From: Echinostoma caproni
Taxonomy: Eukaryota; Platyhelminthes; Trematoda; Plagiorchiida; Echinostomatidae
Assembly: GCA_900618425.1 (NCBI GenBank)
Contig: UZAN01039581.1
Span: 1 to 64,000, forward strand
Direction: 5' to 3'
Length of the DNA: 64,000 nucleotides
Shown: one piece after another, positions 1 to 12,003 of the stretch
Numbering within the stretch: the first letter of the stretch is position 1
How the letters are laid out: every line of letters begins with the position of its first letter
The notes under the pieces: generated by a model
Databases searched by the model: none
Told to the model about the DNA's origin: nothing
What the model saw: the letters and a program-made list of their open reading frames with translations, nothing else
Program-made: the position numbers and the translations under genes

Positions 1-2164
1 ACAAGACCATCCAGGACCAAGTAATATATTTGGGAAGAATAAACACTGCCTGCTATACCCATTGCCCCATGTGTCGCGATGTGCTGCGAAGGCATGTTTC
101 TGATGAGCTTCTCGTGTTATGCATCCAAAATTAGTGACCCTCCATCTGTATTCTCAAATAAAGAACGCTCCTCGACCAGCACCGCCTTTTCGGAATACAA
201 CACTACTACTGCTACTACGACTACTACTACTACTTAAACCAGGGAAACATAAACTTAATTAAGCAAATTAGCGTAGATCGTGACATTCAATTCAGCTATT
301 GTGAACCGATTGCTATATACATTATTTTATTTATAAACCCTAATCAGATTTCTCATCTGACCGGAGAACAGAATAATGATCAAATTTTTATACATTTTTG
401 ACATAAAACCAAAACCTGAAGGCAGTACAGACAACCAAAGGGTAACGCGTTTAGGTATCGCAATTCAATGCGGTCGACAGAATGAGCGTAAAGTAATGAA
501 AAGAAATTTCCCTCGGGGTGATTTGTTCAGCTGCTTGAATGTTGCGTTGATTCACCAACACAGAAAATGGTCGGATTAAGATGGGGGTTAGTTGAGCGCA
601 GTATGCTGAGTATAGTATGAATAGATTTCGGTTAGTTTCCTAAGGTCAGTTCTTGAATGAACAAGTTAATTATTTTGCACAATTCTTTTGTACACATACA
701 CAAATAAACTGCGACAGCTAAGTTGCTCGCACGGTTTAAACCTCGTACTTATGCAACAGGCAAATTAGGTCGTGTGAACACTAACACCATAAAGCCAACC
801 AGCCTATTGGGTGACTCAACTTTCCCCAAACCATTGCAAGGACATTAAAGGTACTGCATCAAAGGAAGCAGATAGGAATCACGAGTGTGTTCTTGTTCCT
901 GTTGTATTGCATACTCAGTCTCTTCTAACATATCGAGAAGTTTAGCGATTTATTCTTATGAACTTACGCTACTCAACTTTCCTTTCAACCTAAACGCATT
1001 CCCCCTGGTAACCTCGCAACTTTAGGTGAAAAATAGTAACATTCGGCTCGTGTATATCACAAAGCAAGACTGAAAGCTAATTTCACACCAGCAAGCTCTC
1101 TAAATCCGCATTTTATCGGTGTTAAAAGAGAGCATTTTTGTCCGCTCTCTATATTTATCTATAATAAGAAACCGATAGTCCCTTTAGTATTTTAATTTTA
1201 CCGATTTCTGCATGTCGGTAAGTTTTTCTGGCGTACAAATCATTCAGTTTTACATTTAATTTAGATCATCAATGTGCCAATGTGGGATAAAAAATCTTCA
1301 GATATCACATATTGTCATTGTTATCATGAAGGAAAATTTATTTTTTCAACGCCCGAAAAGTTTATGAATGGGGCACCAACCTAGTCCAAAGTTTCAGACG
1401 AGACTATTTTGATATAACACCATCGAGAATGCATTTCAATGCCAGAAATACGTAAGCAATCGCATTTGATTCAAAGGAATCTGTTTTATTCTAAAGAAAC
1501 TCGGCTTTAATGGAATTTACTCATTGGGTTATTGAGGGCATGAACTGACTCCATCCATGCATTGAATCATGCTCACACTCATATCGGGGCATGGCAAACT
1601 ACTTATCGATCCATCTTGACGTGATTCGCTTCCTTAACCGACCGACAGAGGTCAATTAAATCCGGGTTCATTCTTGTCTATGACGCACACTCGATCAACG
1701 ATCACGAACATCACGTTCCCGGGTGGAAAGAGTGTGTAGCTGGAGGGGGAGAACGGCTCACCTCACCTCATCCTCGCTCGCTAACTCACTCAAAAAGTGC
1801 TTTTGTTTGTTTACGGAGAAGTTAGTTCATTCGGACTGAACGGCGTTTAGACAGACACGGTCCAATTGGTTTGATGTTTGACGGTCGAAACACCAATAAT
1901 CTTCTGGGGTTCCTGTAGAATATGATTGGTTGGATTTACTTGAAGAGACGACGTATTCACTGGAACGTACGGCAGATTCACTTGAAGTTGAAAAGGTAAA
2001 TTGTAATTCCCTGTCATTTGTTAGATTCCGGTCACCATGTAGACGCACCCATATCGTTTGGAGTCTTTACGAAGTCTCGAAGTTCACGGACTTTGCGATT
2101 CTTAGAAGCGATACTCAGTCATCGCTTGAAACCGCAATTGTGTTCAAAAAACATTTGTGACGGA
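1..2164. other. no gene recognised
   Basis: I see no gene, RNA or transposon here. The stretch has scattered stops in all frames and only short open frames (up to 76 codons) with no recognisable motif. The only local structure is a trinucleotide run, listed separately. Confidence 0.6.
202..235. repeat. imperfect (ACT)n/(CTA)n microsatellite
   Basis: About eleven trinucleotide units of ACT/CTA occur with single-base interruptions (GCT and CGA). It is a simple repeat with no sign of coding use. Confidence 0.85.
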
Positions 2165-2244
2165 ACTGTTGTTTTAACTAATTTGAGCTGACTATCCTTC
2201 GGACTTCACCTTCACCCACAATCCTCAGTTCATCGATTCAACCA

Positions 2245-2246
2245 NN
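2245..2246. other. assembly ambiguity (NN) hiding about 20 bases
   Basis: Aligning A2 to A1 shows that about 20 bases between CTCG and TGGTTGAATC are represented only by two Ns. The gap length is therefore not literal. Confidence 0.7.
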
Positions 2247-2282
2247 CGAGTTTCGCTCTTAATAGAGCCCATCAGTAGTGCA
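2247..2282 (-). ncRNA. hammerhead ribozyme motif (A2), incomplete at an assembly gap
   Basis: On the minus strand the sequence reads GCACTA, CTGATGG, stem II GCTCT/AGAGC around an ATTA loop, then GAAACTCG. The two Ns follow immediately. The 5' core and stem II are identical to A1. The GTC triplet and the 3' strand of stem I are missing because of the collapsed gap. Confidence 0.6.
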
Positions 2283-2565
2283 TATCCACCGTCCTGTCCG
2301 GGATTTGAACTCCGGACCCATCGCATGGAAGGCGTGTGCATTACCACTGCGTCAACCAGCTCATGCCATGGCTGAACCAAATTGCCATTTCATGTTTGTT
2401 CAGGTGTCGTCTTCAGTGATAGTCAGTTCAGAGTGGCCCGACAGCAATGAAGGAAGACACAGGTGACATACTGTTAACTCCAATCGAAAGCCTCCCACAA
2501 AGTCAGGACTTTCTTGCAGGTACGGACTGATTGGCCAACGAATCTACAAGGCTGGATCGATATTT

Positions 2566-2618
2566 CAAGTTTGACTCACAATTACTTGTGAGTAGTGGTG
2601 TAGGATAATTGGTTTTAA
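2566..2618 (+). repeat. 53-bp inverted repeat, left arm, flanking SINE A1
   Basis: The arm is the reverse complement of 2801-2853 with 50 of 53 positions matching. The two arms frame a 182-bp interior that is entirely SINE-derived. It could be the terminal repeat of a non-autonomous DNA transposon (MITE) that captured or was invaded by the SINE, or a product of an inversion. Confidence 0.85.
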
Positions 2619-2800
2619 CGCACACGCCTTCCATGCGATGGGTCCGGAGTTCAAATCCCGGACAGGACGGTGGATATGCACTACTGATGGGCTCTATTAA
2701 GAGCGAAACTCGAGTCCAGTGATTCCGAGTGTATGGTTGAATCGATGAGCTGAGGATTGTGCGTGGAGGTGAAGTCCGAAGGATAGTCAGCTCAAATTAT
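2619..2800 (+). mobile_element. tRNA-headed hammerhead SINE, family A, copy A1
   Basis: The copy starts inside the tRNA-like head: the A box is lost and the sequence begins at CGCACACGCC. A good B-box-like GGAGTTCAAATCCC follows, then a hammerhead module at 2678-2722 and a tail ending near CAGCTCAAATTAT. It matches A2 over its whole length, and a third, more decayed copy (A3) lies at 15640-15835. Its ends abut 53-bp inverted repeats rather than a direct target duplication. Confidence 0.8.
2678..2722 (+). ncRNA. hammerhead ribozyme motif, best preserved in the window (A1)
   Basis: The order is canonical for a minimal type-I hammerhead: stem I 5' strand GCACTA, core CTGATGG, stem II GCTCT/AGAGC closed by an ATTA loop, GAAA, then CTCGA, GTC and stem I 3' strand CAGTGA. 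The 8-mer ACTCGAGT spanning stem III is a perfect palindrome. Stem I has an A-C mismatch next to the core, then four pairs, and outer GGA/TCC can pair beyond an internal loop. One core base is non-consensus: the last base of CTGANGA is G instead of A. Predicted cleavage is after C2716. Activity is therefore uncertain. Confidence 0.75.
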
Positions 2801-2853
2801 TTAAAACCAATTATCCCACACCACTAATCACAAGTAACTGTGAGTCAAACTTG
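2801..2853 (-). repeat. 53-bp inverted repeat, right arm, flanking SINE A1
   Basis: This arm pairs with 2566-2618, with three mismatches. No clear direct target duplication is visible outside the two arms. Confidence 0.85.
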
Positions 2854-3330
2854 CAACTGTTGCTTCCGTGGTAGTGATGAGATCACACTTGATATCACTC
2901 TACCATAGCATGACATGACCTTCCCTCCCCCTCCCTCCACCACATTCACCGCATTGTTCGGACCATTTCAGCTCCATGGCAAATTTTTTCATCTAACTTG
3001 ACCTCAACCCTTAATCAAACACACGTCACGCAACTCACTTATCCACCGCTTGTTCAAATGACTCATCTGAACTTTTATGTCTCTTCATTTGACTGCATTT
3101 TGTTTCAAACCGGTCATTTAACTGCCATTTGTTCTATCGTTTAGCCGAACAAGATCGCATGTAAGATCATTCACATTTTCAACATCTGGTCAATCGGTTA
3201 GTACTAAAACAACCTGAGAAACGGGATCAAACGTTTTGGTTTATTTTATGCTCAGGTGAATTGCTTCTGCAGATTGCAAATCCTTTCCATCAATTCATGA
3301 ATGTGACAGAAAGAAAAGTAAATCTTTCAT
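2854..3330. other. no gene recognised
   Basis: Unassigned spacer between the family A SINE pair and the first recognisable part of non-LTR element N1. A pyrimidine-rich tract lies near 2920-2945. Part of it may be the unrecognised 5' region of the element. Confidence 0.5.
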
Positions 3331-3379
3331 TGGGGTCATGTATTTCGGTGTTTCACCGTCGATATTCTCCACTAAATTT

Positions 3380-3975
3380 GACACATGTGTCGTATGCATA
3401 CAAGAAACCTGGTTAGATCAAAACTTTGAGGATGCTGTCGTGTAGATAGATGGCTTCGACTGTTACCGGCAGGATAGACAACATAGCAGGAAGAAGACTG
3501 GAGGCGGTCAGGCAACGTACATCAACACTTCTTGGTGTGGCAAGTCTGAAGTGATTTTCAGCTATTTTGAAAAATCCATTGAATTTCTATCCGTTCGTTG
3601 TCATCCCAGATTTTCCCGATATAAAAACACAATTATTATTAATGTAAATATACCTCCTTTCGCGCTCCCAATCAGATATATCTTTCTTTGACCATTACAT
3701 CCCGCTTTTGGTTCCGATATTAGATGAGAATCTTTATGTGGATGTTGGTGACTTCTACCATGTAAGCATTTTGCCTTTACTTTCTTTTGGTTTGTCTGAT
3801 TTATCTCATTCTCCTATCATAGGCAGCTCTATACTTGACCGGGTAAGCACAAACCATCTCACTTTGTTTTATCTCAAACTAATGTCCCCAGTCGCTACCA
3901 GTGATTATTGTGTTCTTCTCTTAAGATCAAAGATATACTCTCGTTCTGCATATCCAACATTCATACGATCAAACT
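3380..3975 (+). pseudogene. endonuclease domain remnant of N1 copy 1
   Basis: Translation across frameshifts shows CVVCIQETWLDQN, whose QE is the catalytic glutamate motif of AP endonucleases. Further on VGDFYH stands in place of GDFNH, and ATSDY in place of the terminal SDH motif. A stop follows DAVV at about 3443. Loss of N and H at the catalytic motifs, together with the stops, indicates an inactive domain. Confidence 0.75.
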
Positions 3976-4285
3976 AGATAAGGCTTCATCTCCGTATCTT
4001 TTCATCAACCCGCAATTCTTTCCTCTGTCGTTCCATAACGGTTGCCCAATCTTGGTTTGCTCCTTGTTCATCACTTTTTAATTGCATCTCCTCACTTGAA
4101 CTCATTAAGAAGGCAAAAGTAACGATCCTACAAATCTCACCATCCATCTGCTGTAACGTACTATTCTTAATTATGCAGAGGTAACACATTTAAACAAGAC
4201 AGTCGCCTGATAAATCCTGCAAACGAAAAACACAAGGCTTCTGTGGCAAGGAATTCGTGTTCTCTGTGGATGCAAAAGGAAAAAT

Positions 4286-5750
4286 GTGAACAGTAATGTT
4301 GATGTTAACAGTCTCAAAGCTGCATTTCTTTATTCGTCTAACGATAATCAGATACCCTCTTTCCTATGTGAGGTTTCTAATTCTGATTTATTCCCTTTTT
4401 CTAATGATGAAATTTTTAAGCTTCTACGTTCCTTCAAACCATCGTCATATGCGGGCCCAGGTGGTCTTTCTTCAGCGTTTCTCAAATTTGGAGCAGCCCC
4501 TCTAACTATTATAATGACATCCCTCATCAACGAGTCTCTTTCTGCACAGATGATCTCCGATTTCTGGCGATCAGTGACCATAATACCTTGTTCCAAAGAC
4601 CTCACTCTCAACCGTTCTTGCAAAACGTTTTCGTCCTATCCCATTGAAATCTGTAGTTCTAAATTTGACTGAGAAAGCCATCGTGAGTCGCTTGCAGTCA
4701 CTTGTCACTATTCCCCATGATCCTCTTCAGTTTGCGCGTGAACTCAACAGATCCACTTTGGATGATGTTTCTACTCTGGTCCATTTTATAAGCAAGTCAT
4801 TGAATAGCTCTGCCAAATTTATTCGTTGAGTTGTTCTCCATTATTCGTCTGCTTTCGATTCTGTATCCCAGTGATCCCTCTTTTTTAAGCTTGAATCTTT
4901 TGGCACCCCGAGACAGCTGTTTTCATGGCTTTCTGATTATTTCACCCAAAGAGCCCAGTGCACAAAGCTGGGCAGGAATACCTCAAATCCCTTCTCGTCA
5001 ATAATTCTGGTGTGCTTCAGGGTACTGTCCTCTCTCCATCTCTCTTCTCTGCTTTCATTGGTGATCTTTCAGTCCCACACTCTGCTCATGTCCAACAATA
5101 TGCTGATGATGTCACCCTATGTCAGACCGTTTCTTCCGCTTCGGAATTTTCTTCCTCCAATGAAAGTCCATCCCGAATTGAACAGTTTTCACACCAGTCT
5201 GGTCTTAATATTATCACATCCAAGTGCTTGGAGTGCATTTTTAGATCTTCCCGCTCTACATTCCCGTCAGACTCTGTAATCCTTAATAGTAATCTTTCGT
5301 GTAGAGTGACCTCAGCCAATGTCTGGGTGTTACTATCGATAATAATCTTCGGTGGTTGATCCACATTCAGAACTGTATGGGGAAACTTCGGCGCCTCTCC
5401 TACCAGCTCCGAATGCTCAGACAAGTTTGCACTTCCCAACAAGTTTTGTTCTCTTTTTTTGAACAATGCGTTCACCCTGTTTTACTTTACTGCTCTCCTG
5501 TCGTGTTTCCCAGTCTATTGAAACAAGACTTTCAAACTGTCCGTCGTGGATTAATGATAATAAGCCGTGCATCTTTAATTTCTGCCGAATCATTAATCAC
5601 AGAACTTATTAATGGTCATATGATGTCTTATATGACCTTTGCCAATAACATTCTAAACGACCCCTCCCATCCTTTCCATTTTGACTTATCTTCTTTTCGC
5701 TCCCATTCGATCGCTCGTTCCTCTTATCGGTACGTACCCTCCGAATAAAT
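4286..5750 (+). pseudogene. reverse transcriptase domain remnant of N1 copy 1
   Basis: Pieces in shifting frames follow RT motif order. They are FKPSSYAGPGGLSS (motif 1 region, normally pGPDGi), DFWRSVTIIPCSK, RPIPLKSVVLNLTEKAI in another frame, SSAFDSVSQ (motif A), SGVLQGTVLSPSLF (motif B), and QQYADDV with the catalytic YADD at 5099-5110 (motif C). A C-terminal piece, QCVHPVLLYCSPVVFPS, follows at about 5468-5515. The active-site residues survive, but stops and frameshifts separate the motifs. Confidence 0.8.
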
Positions 5751-5995
5751 ATTTATAAAAACTCCACTGTACCGTATCCAGCTCGCATCTTGACCAACAA
5801 GGATCGAGTTATAACTGAATTACGTCAATCTTTAATCGAGTGAATCAAACCTTAGAGACATTTATTATTTTTACACAGCACTCTATTGAATTTGTCTATA
5901 TTTCTGTATTGTCTCCGGTGTGACGACCAGTGTACAAGTTTTATCAGAAATGTAAGCATATCTCAGCTTGTAAAAGTTATACAAATACAAATAAA

Positions 5996-6383
5996 TTGAA
6001 TTTCGCCTCAACTCAATGAACCTCGCTATCCGAAAGCGGGGTCAGAAGTCTTCTGCTCATTGAAACCGATATGTATAATGTGATTCTTGACAACGTATGC
6101 AATGCGGAGACTGCAATTGGAAGATATCATAACCAAATCAAGTAGAGGAGCTGTTGTTGAGATTGTTTTATTTTTCTTCTGTTCCAATGTGAAACATAAA
6201 GGCGTAGTTTGAATTAGGGTTATTCACACTGTTCTAACTAAATTCAATTAGTGTCCTTATTTTTAATCACATATGTGATCAACATACATAGAACGCTAAC
6301 TGTTTGTGAAGAATTCAATCGTCACTAACGCCGGGTAACTGTGCTCAATGGAATTGGGTAAACTAAATGCGATATTCTTAATT
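5996..6383. other. no gene recognised
   Basis: AT-rich spacer downstream of N1 copy 1. No motif or repeat was recognised. Confidence 0.5.
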
Positions 6384-6525
6384 GGTTGAACCATTCCACC
6401 AAGGTGTCGACAGTCGACCAGGTTGTAGCTCAAGGATAAGGGTTTAGACTCAGTTCGAGTTCTGGCAGGGTCAAAGTTACGCACTGCCGACGAATCCCAA
6501 TATGCTTGGTGTCTGTGAAAAATCC
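6384..6525 (+). mobile_element. tRNA-headed hammerhead SINE, family D, copy D3 (degenerate)
   Basis: The 5' part (TTGAACCATTCCACCAAGG) matches the start of copy D1 at 61497. A canonical A-box-like TGTAGCTCAAGG and B-box-like CAGTTCGAGTTC follow. The ribozyme region is eroded: GCACTG then CCGACGAATCCCAA can still be aligned to the CTGACGAGTCCCAA of D2, but the GAAA and GTC parts are lost. Confidence 0.65.
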
Positions 6526-9500
6526 AATAGACGAAACCAATCTTGATATTTGACGTTTTTAAGATTAGGTGAAAGCAGGAAACAGTTGAGATGAAAATGG
6601 CATTTATGGGAAGAAACATTCAGCAAAAAACTAGCCTGTTCGATTGGTATAGATCGGTATACATGTGTTCTTAAAATTCAGCAGGACCGTTATGTTGCAT
6701 TTAGGAGAGTTTTTCGTTTATCTTAGCATCTCTCCTGAGCAGATGACAAGTAGCACTCGGGAATTACTTTACCAACAGGATCTACTTTATTTGTTGTGGT
6801 TTTACAAACAATCCCAGGTTCCTTGATTTTAAAGCGAAATTAAACCGCCGGTTCGAGAAACCTAGGGAAGAAGAATCTCATTTTTCCTTATCATGGGTGG
6901 ATTCGATCACTGGTAAATCACAATTGAATTGGACACAGGCGAACAGCAATGGACAGAGAACGTGTGAGAGAGAGTGAGAGCGAAAAAGAACATGAAGTTT
7001 TTTGGTTTGTTCGGAGACACTCACTCAATCATGCCATCATCCTATGTCCAAAACCTTGAAACGAATCTTGACGCAGTTGGAGCATTCAGAAAATTCGAGA
7101 CGCTATTCTCAGTCAAAAAGTGCAAGAAGAATAGCTCTGAAAGTAACAGAACAATCTTGATATCAATGATGAGACAATCCACGGTGAATGATGATGGGAA
7201 TAAGACAAAACGAAGGGATTTGGAAAGATTTCAGTGTAGTTTCGAGCAGGTGTTTTTCTTGCTCGGCTGAGCGAGACAGAGAGTATATAGGCCGCTGACA
7301 AGAAACAAGTGTTAACACAATAATTTCAGATGCGATCGTTATCCTGCACATTCCTCCAGATCATTGTCCAACGGATGTTTGAAGCTGAAAAAGAAGCGCT
7401 TGAAAACAGAGAAATAACTTTGTAGTTGTCCTTATTTATTGTGATCCTATTCCATAATAAAATGAAGACTAGACTAGAAAACACAATAAACTTAGAACCC
7501 CCAATAATGAGATACGTTATTATACCTGGACAATTGTAAGATGATTTTTTTAGAATTTCAAAACTCGTTGGTGCTGAGACGATTGTTTTAACTGTCGATG
7601 CCTTATCTGCGGCTTTTAAGTTCGTTCTTGGTTCATCATCACGCTTTTCAAGAAGATTTTAAACATTCGATCAAGATCATCAGCTCACGACATTTGGTAT
7701 AATTAGCATTATTTCTATAAAATTGTTTACACCATTGTAGAGTAGTAGAGTATCTGGCTGCGTATTGGCTCACAATCGTGCTCGTTCAATCTTTACGAGT
7801 TCATGCAGAATTCGGGTAGTGAGGCTGAATGCACTTTGTTTTTCGAATTCCGTCTAAAGCATGACTCGCTGAACGGAAAACTTCTTTGTTTTTTATCCAC
7901 CAATTGTGTGTGTTCTAACAAGTGATCGTACATGATGTTGTCATCGATACAGACACATTATTCAGTGTTTCATTTCGCCGGTAAAAGCCGTTAATCTTGC
8001 TCGACAATGCTCCGGTTCCGGTTACTGTCCCAAAGCGGTTCATGAGAGGGAGACTGTAAATAAACGAGAAGAAAAGTTTGCAGCAAAAATCATATTAGGA
8101 CTGAACGAACGGTTGTGAAACCGACAAGGGGAATAATGTAAGTGGAATAAAACACGGATTCCGGTGTATGTTGATTTTCGACTCAATCAGAAAGTCAAAT
8201 GAGCAAAGACTTCATACTTTTTCCCTAGATCACGGTTTGGTTGCTCTAACTAATACTCCAATATCCACATCACCCATTGCAGACTACTACATTGTAGAAG
8301 GGTTTGCTTATAAGAAATTTTAAATCACCTGAGTCAATATTTAGAAAGGCACGGTTCGGTAACCAACAACCGGGACGAAGCTCCCTGGAACCACTCCGGT
8401 ATGACACTGGGGCACGGTACCTCATTATTCGGGATAACGAAAGCAAGATGAGGGGAGAATGATTGGAATTGTTCCTGTGAAACTGACTGATAAAAATAGT
8501 TAGGGGAACATTGATTTAGCTTAAATGAAAACGACGAAAGGAAAATTTAGCAGCGCCTTCAATACACCTGATAAATCCGAGTGTTGGATTATTGTCAGTG
8601 AAGCGGAGGAGGATTATTCATTTGGCCTAGATCTGTATTGACGAGGACTTTTAACGAAGCTTGCTGTCTGATATTTTCATTCTCATATTGACCCACTTAA
8701 CTTTGTTTTTGGCTACCAGCTAATACAGCGTAATACACACCATAGCCTGGTTCTAACGAGAACATAACAGGTGTCTTATGCTTTTACCCACCAGCACAAA
8801 TACATAACAAAACCGTGTTTAGGGATTGTTGTTATCAGGTGTAAATGCCAAGCCTGTGCAATCGGTGGCTGCGAAAATAAAATAAGGATGTTTGAAAATG
8901 GATATCGCGGATGTTTCACACACATAGACGTAAGGAAGAAAACGATTGGAAAACAATGCAACGGTCGATGATTTTTATCCGGATATCTGCATCATAAAAA
9001 CAGAGCACACATACATGCCCGCGATAGAAACAATTACATCGCTGGATTCCCTTTCGAATCACAAAGAGGAACTGAGCTCGTGTGAGTCTTTTTTGGCTCA
9101 CAGTTACTAGTGAACCAAACCAGACAAGTTCTACCCTCCACGAGAAAATACGGATGTCTGTGAAACTAAAACAAATGAATTTTCGCTAATAATAACAAAT
9201 CCACAGCTTGTAAAATTTCTTCCAAAGTGAATATTTCGGGTTCAGTGAGGGGCATATGACTGACTGGATGTGGTTGGTTTTGTATTTTATAATTACAAAA
9301 ATTCCCCGCCCAGACTGATCCGCATGTATAGGAACGTTTTAGAATATACAGAGAAAAACATCACGATACACAGATCTGATTGTCTGTGAAGTTGAATGGA
9401 CACTACACCAAACGTTTGTGGTATATGGTTCACTTCACGCCAGTAGAACGGATAAAAAGCAAAAACGAGCAAATAGAAAATAACAGGACAGGTAAAAGGT

Positions 9501-11075
9501 AGAAATTCGAGCAGAGAATAATCACTTATAGTACTCAAGGAAAAGACGCTGTCACTCATGAGTCATGGGTAAGCAATGCAAAGCGAGAGGAGAATGTTGC
9601 GTGTCACGGATCAGCTTTGGTAGCTAGTGAATGAGGCGTTTCCTGAATCTACATTTACTGGTGAGATTAGCTATTTGCTGAAAGCTTTGAAAGGTGAGAC
9701 GCATTAAATTATGTTTTATAAGCCACATACACGTTTAGTCAACTTTTATTATTCTGCTTGATCATTTTTGATTCTTCGAGCAAAAACAACCAGTCCAATA
9801 GTGACAAACAGCAATGTCGGACTGTTCTATTGAAGATAAGAAGAATTAGTTCTACCAGAACTGATTCGGTAGTGAATCATAATTGTAAATCGTTTCGACA
9901 GTTTATGCTGATGGTTGACAGCTACATCACGGGGAGTGAGCTTAAGATAAAGAGTTTACTTGGATGATCCAAGCGGGTGACGAGTGGGACTACAGACCTT
10001 TTCTATCAGCTTTTGAACCAAATTAGATCTGATACAACAGGATTAGTTTCACAGACTTTTAGCAGTTATTAGTAATTGAGCTCTGCTTGATATAATCGCT
10101 TGTTCTGGAATGGCAAGCCACCCGGGCAGATTCGAGTTTATAAGTAGAAGTTCAACAAGGAAACAAAAATCCTCACCAAAAAACGTGTAACCTCCTAGGG
10201 TGATTCGGTATTGTGAAATCAAGAGAAGAAGATTTACGTAGTTTTACTCCTCCTCTGATAAAATTTAGTTGGTCATGGTTATATCTTTCTGAACCGTGAG
10301 ACTGTGTACTGGAGGTTGGATGAGTGATGGGGTCCACTTTGAAGACTTATCCTTATCATTTCTGTGATAGGCTATGCACTCTACATACTGGGGAGGGATT
10401 CCAACCCAACACTGCTCCTGACCTTTTCAACACTAACCTAAATAAAAAGTATTCACACTCAACCCTGAATTTGATTTATTCTCCCGTGTACAGTTTTACA
10501 CAGGCCTAAAAGTATAGAATGGTAAGGAAATTGACCAACATATCACCGACCATCAAACCGAGTCATCACGATCAAGTGGTCCTATAGAACACTAGTGAGA
10601 AGGTATTGAGGATTAAACGGATAGGTAAAAGTTTTCTCCAAATATGTTTGAGTACACAGCTGCCCGAAGACCTGAGAAAACCGAGTTAGACTGGTAATGA
10701 AAATGGACCAAAGCACAGTACGGTAAGATGGCGAGCTGGGTTTACTTACAGAAAAATAACTGCGTACCACTCGATATGGATCATTCGGGCATTAAGTATA
10801 AAGGCACTTATCCTCCAAATCTGGAGATGCATACCATTGTCTGAGGTTGCCGCTATACAAAGAGTGCATCTGAAACCTTGCAAGCAGGTTGAATTCATTC
10901 TGACCTGAGCATACACATTCTCTTCTTCACCCACCCACATAAACACATTTAGACACGCAAAAATGTCGGGAAAATGCATCAGACACAGAGAAGCAGGTGA
11001 AAGATAATAGGATAACCAACTCAACATATACGGAAAAGCAATATCTGAAGCATTTATACTCGTTTTAAACATGAG
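6526..11075. other. no gene recognised
   Basis: About 4.5 kb without recognisable gene, RNA or transposon. Open frames are short (at most 98 codons) and show no family motif or convincing splice context. I see no long tandem or inverted repeat. Confidence 0.5.
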
Positions 11076-11531
11076 NNNNNNNNNNNNNNNNNNNNNNNNN
11101 NNNNNNNNNNNNNNNNNNNNNNNNNNNNNNNNNNNNNNNNNNNNNNNNNNNNNNNNNNNNNNNNNNNNNNNNNNNNNNNNNNNNNNNNNNNNNNNNNNNN
11201 NNNNNNNNNNNNNNNNNNNNNNNNNNNNNNNNNNNNNNNNNNNNNNNNNNNNNNNNNNNNNNNNNNNNNNNNNNNNNNNNNNNNNNNNNNNNNNNNNNNN
11301 NNNNNNNNNNNNNNNNNNNNNNNNNNNNNNNNNNNNNNNNNNNNNNNNNNNNNNNNNNNNNNNNNNNNNNNNNNNNNNNNNNNNNNNNNNNNNNNNNNNN
11401 NNNNNNNNNNNNNNNNNNNNNNNNNNNNNNNNNNNNNNNNNNNNNNNNNNNNNNNNNNNNNNNNNNNNNNNNNNNNNNNNNNNNNNNNNNNNNNNNNNNN
11501 NNNNNNNNNNNNNNNNNNNNNNNNNNNNNNN
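11076..11531. other. assembly gap (456 Ns)
   Basis: A continuous run of unknown bases. Any open frame drawn through it is an artefact. Confidence 0.99.
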
Positions 11532-12003
11532 GACGATAAACACCTACATTCAATAGCACACTGAATCCGCTACTGATTTGTGACGACCAACGATCAGTCA
11601 TCCGCATATTATAACAAACTAAAAATTACAATGCAAAACCTATACGAAACGGCTTTAAGTATTGGTGCTTTACTAGTTTGACTATCACCGAACTGATTTT
11701 CATATTATACCCGCATATGGAATATTGCATCAGCCACCCGGTCATGAAAATTCTGTAAATATTAAGCTCCGGGAACAATACTGAATGCTGCTGCTGTGTC
11801 TCGGTCAAAGATTCTTTAATGTTGGGGCTAGATGAAACAATAGGGACGTATACTCCTCTAACACTCATGAATAAGTAGGGCTGTCAATTTACACTAACAA
11901 CCGAAGCAAGTGTATAATGTTCTTATAGGATATGATAAGCCTCAGCATTGTGTAGTTTCCTATATTAAACTTTGACTTGGGCATTGTGGGCATTGTGAAA
12001 CAG

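Larger units (their letters stand above)
2165..2350 (-). mobile_element. tRNA-headed hammerhead SINE, family A, copy A2
   Basis: Read on the minus strand, this copy starts with a tRNA-like head with an A-box-like TTGACGCAGTGG and a B-box-like segment, GGAGTTCAAATCCC. A hammerhead-like module and a GC-moderate tail follow. It is a close homologue of copy A1 at 2619-2800, in the opposite orientation, so the two lie head to head. A2 keeps the A box that A1 has lost. Two Ns at 2245-2246 replace about 20 bases present in A1, and they fall at the ribozyme's stem III/cleavage region. No open frame here is meaningful. The tRNA-like head implies RNA polymerase III transcription, an inference from the family type. 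Confidence 0.75.
3331..5995 (+). mobile_element. non-LTR retrotransposon N1, copy 1 (decayed)
   Basis: A decayed LINE with an AP-endonuclease region followed by reverse transcriptase, both broken by several frameshifts and stops. The order EN, then RT, then a C-terminal RT extension, followed by a 3' end with ATACAAATACAAATAAATTG, fits an endonuclease-bearing LINE of the CR1/jockey superfamily. The exact clade is not resolved by eye. The N1 copy at 42420-44160 shares the same EN phrase (CVVC-QE-WLDQN) and the same RT linker. It is a dead copy, since no frame spans even one full domain. Confidence 0.8.

Noticed and set aside
11065..11607. Open frames of 160-265 codons
   Set aside because: They run through 456 Ns. 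The open reading is an artefact of unknown bases.
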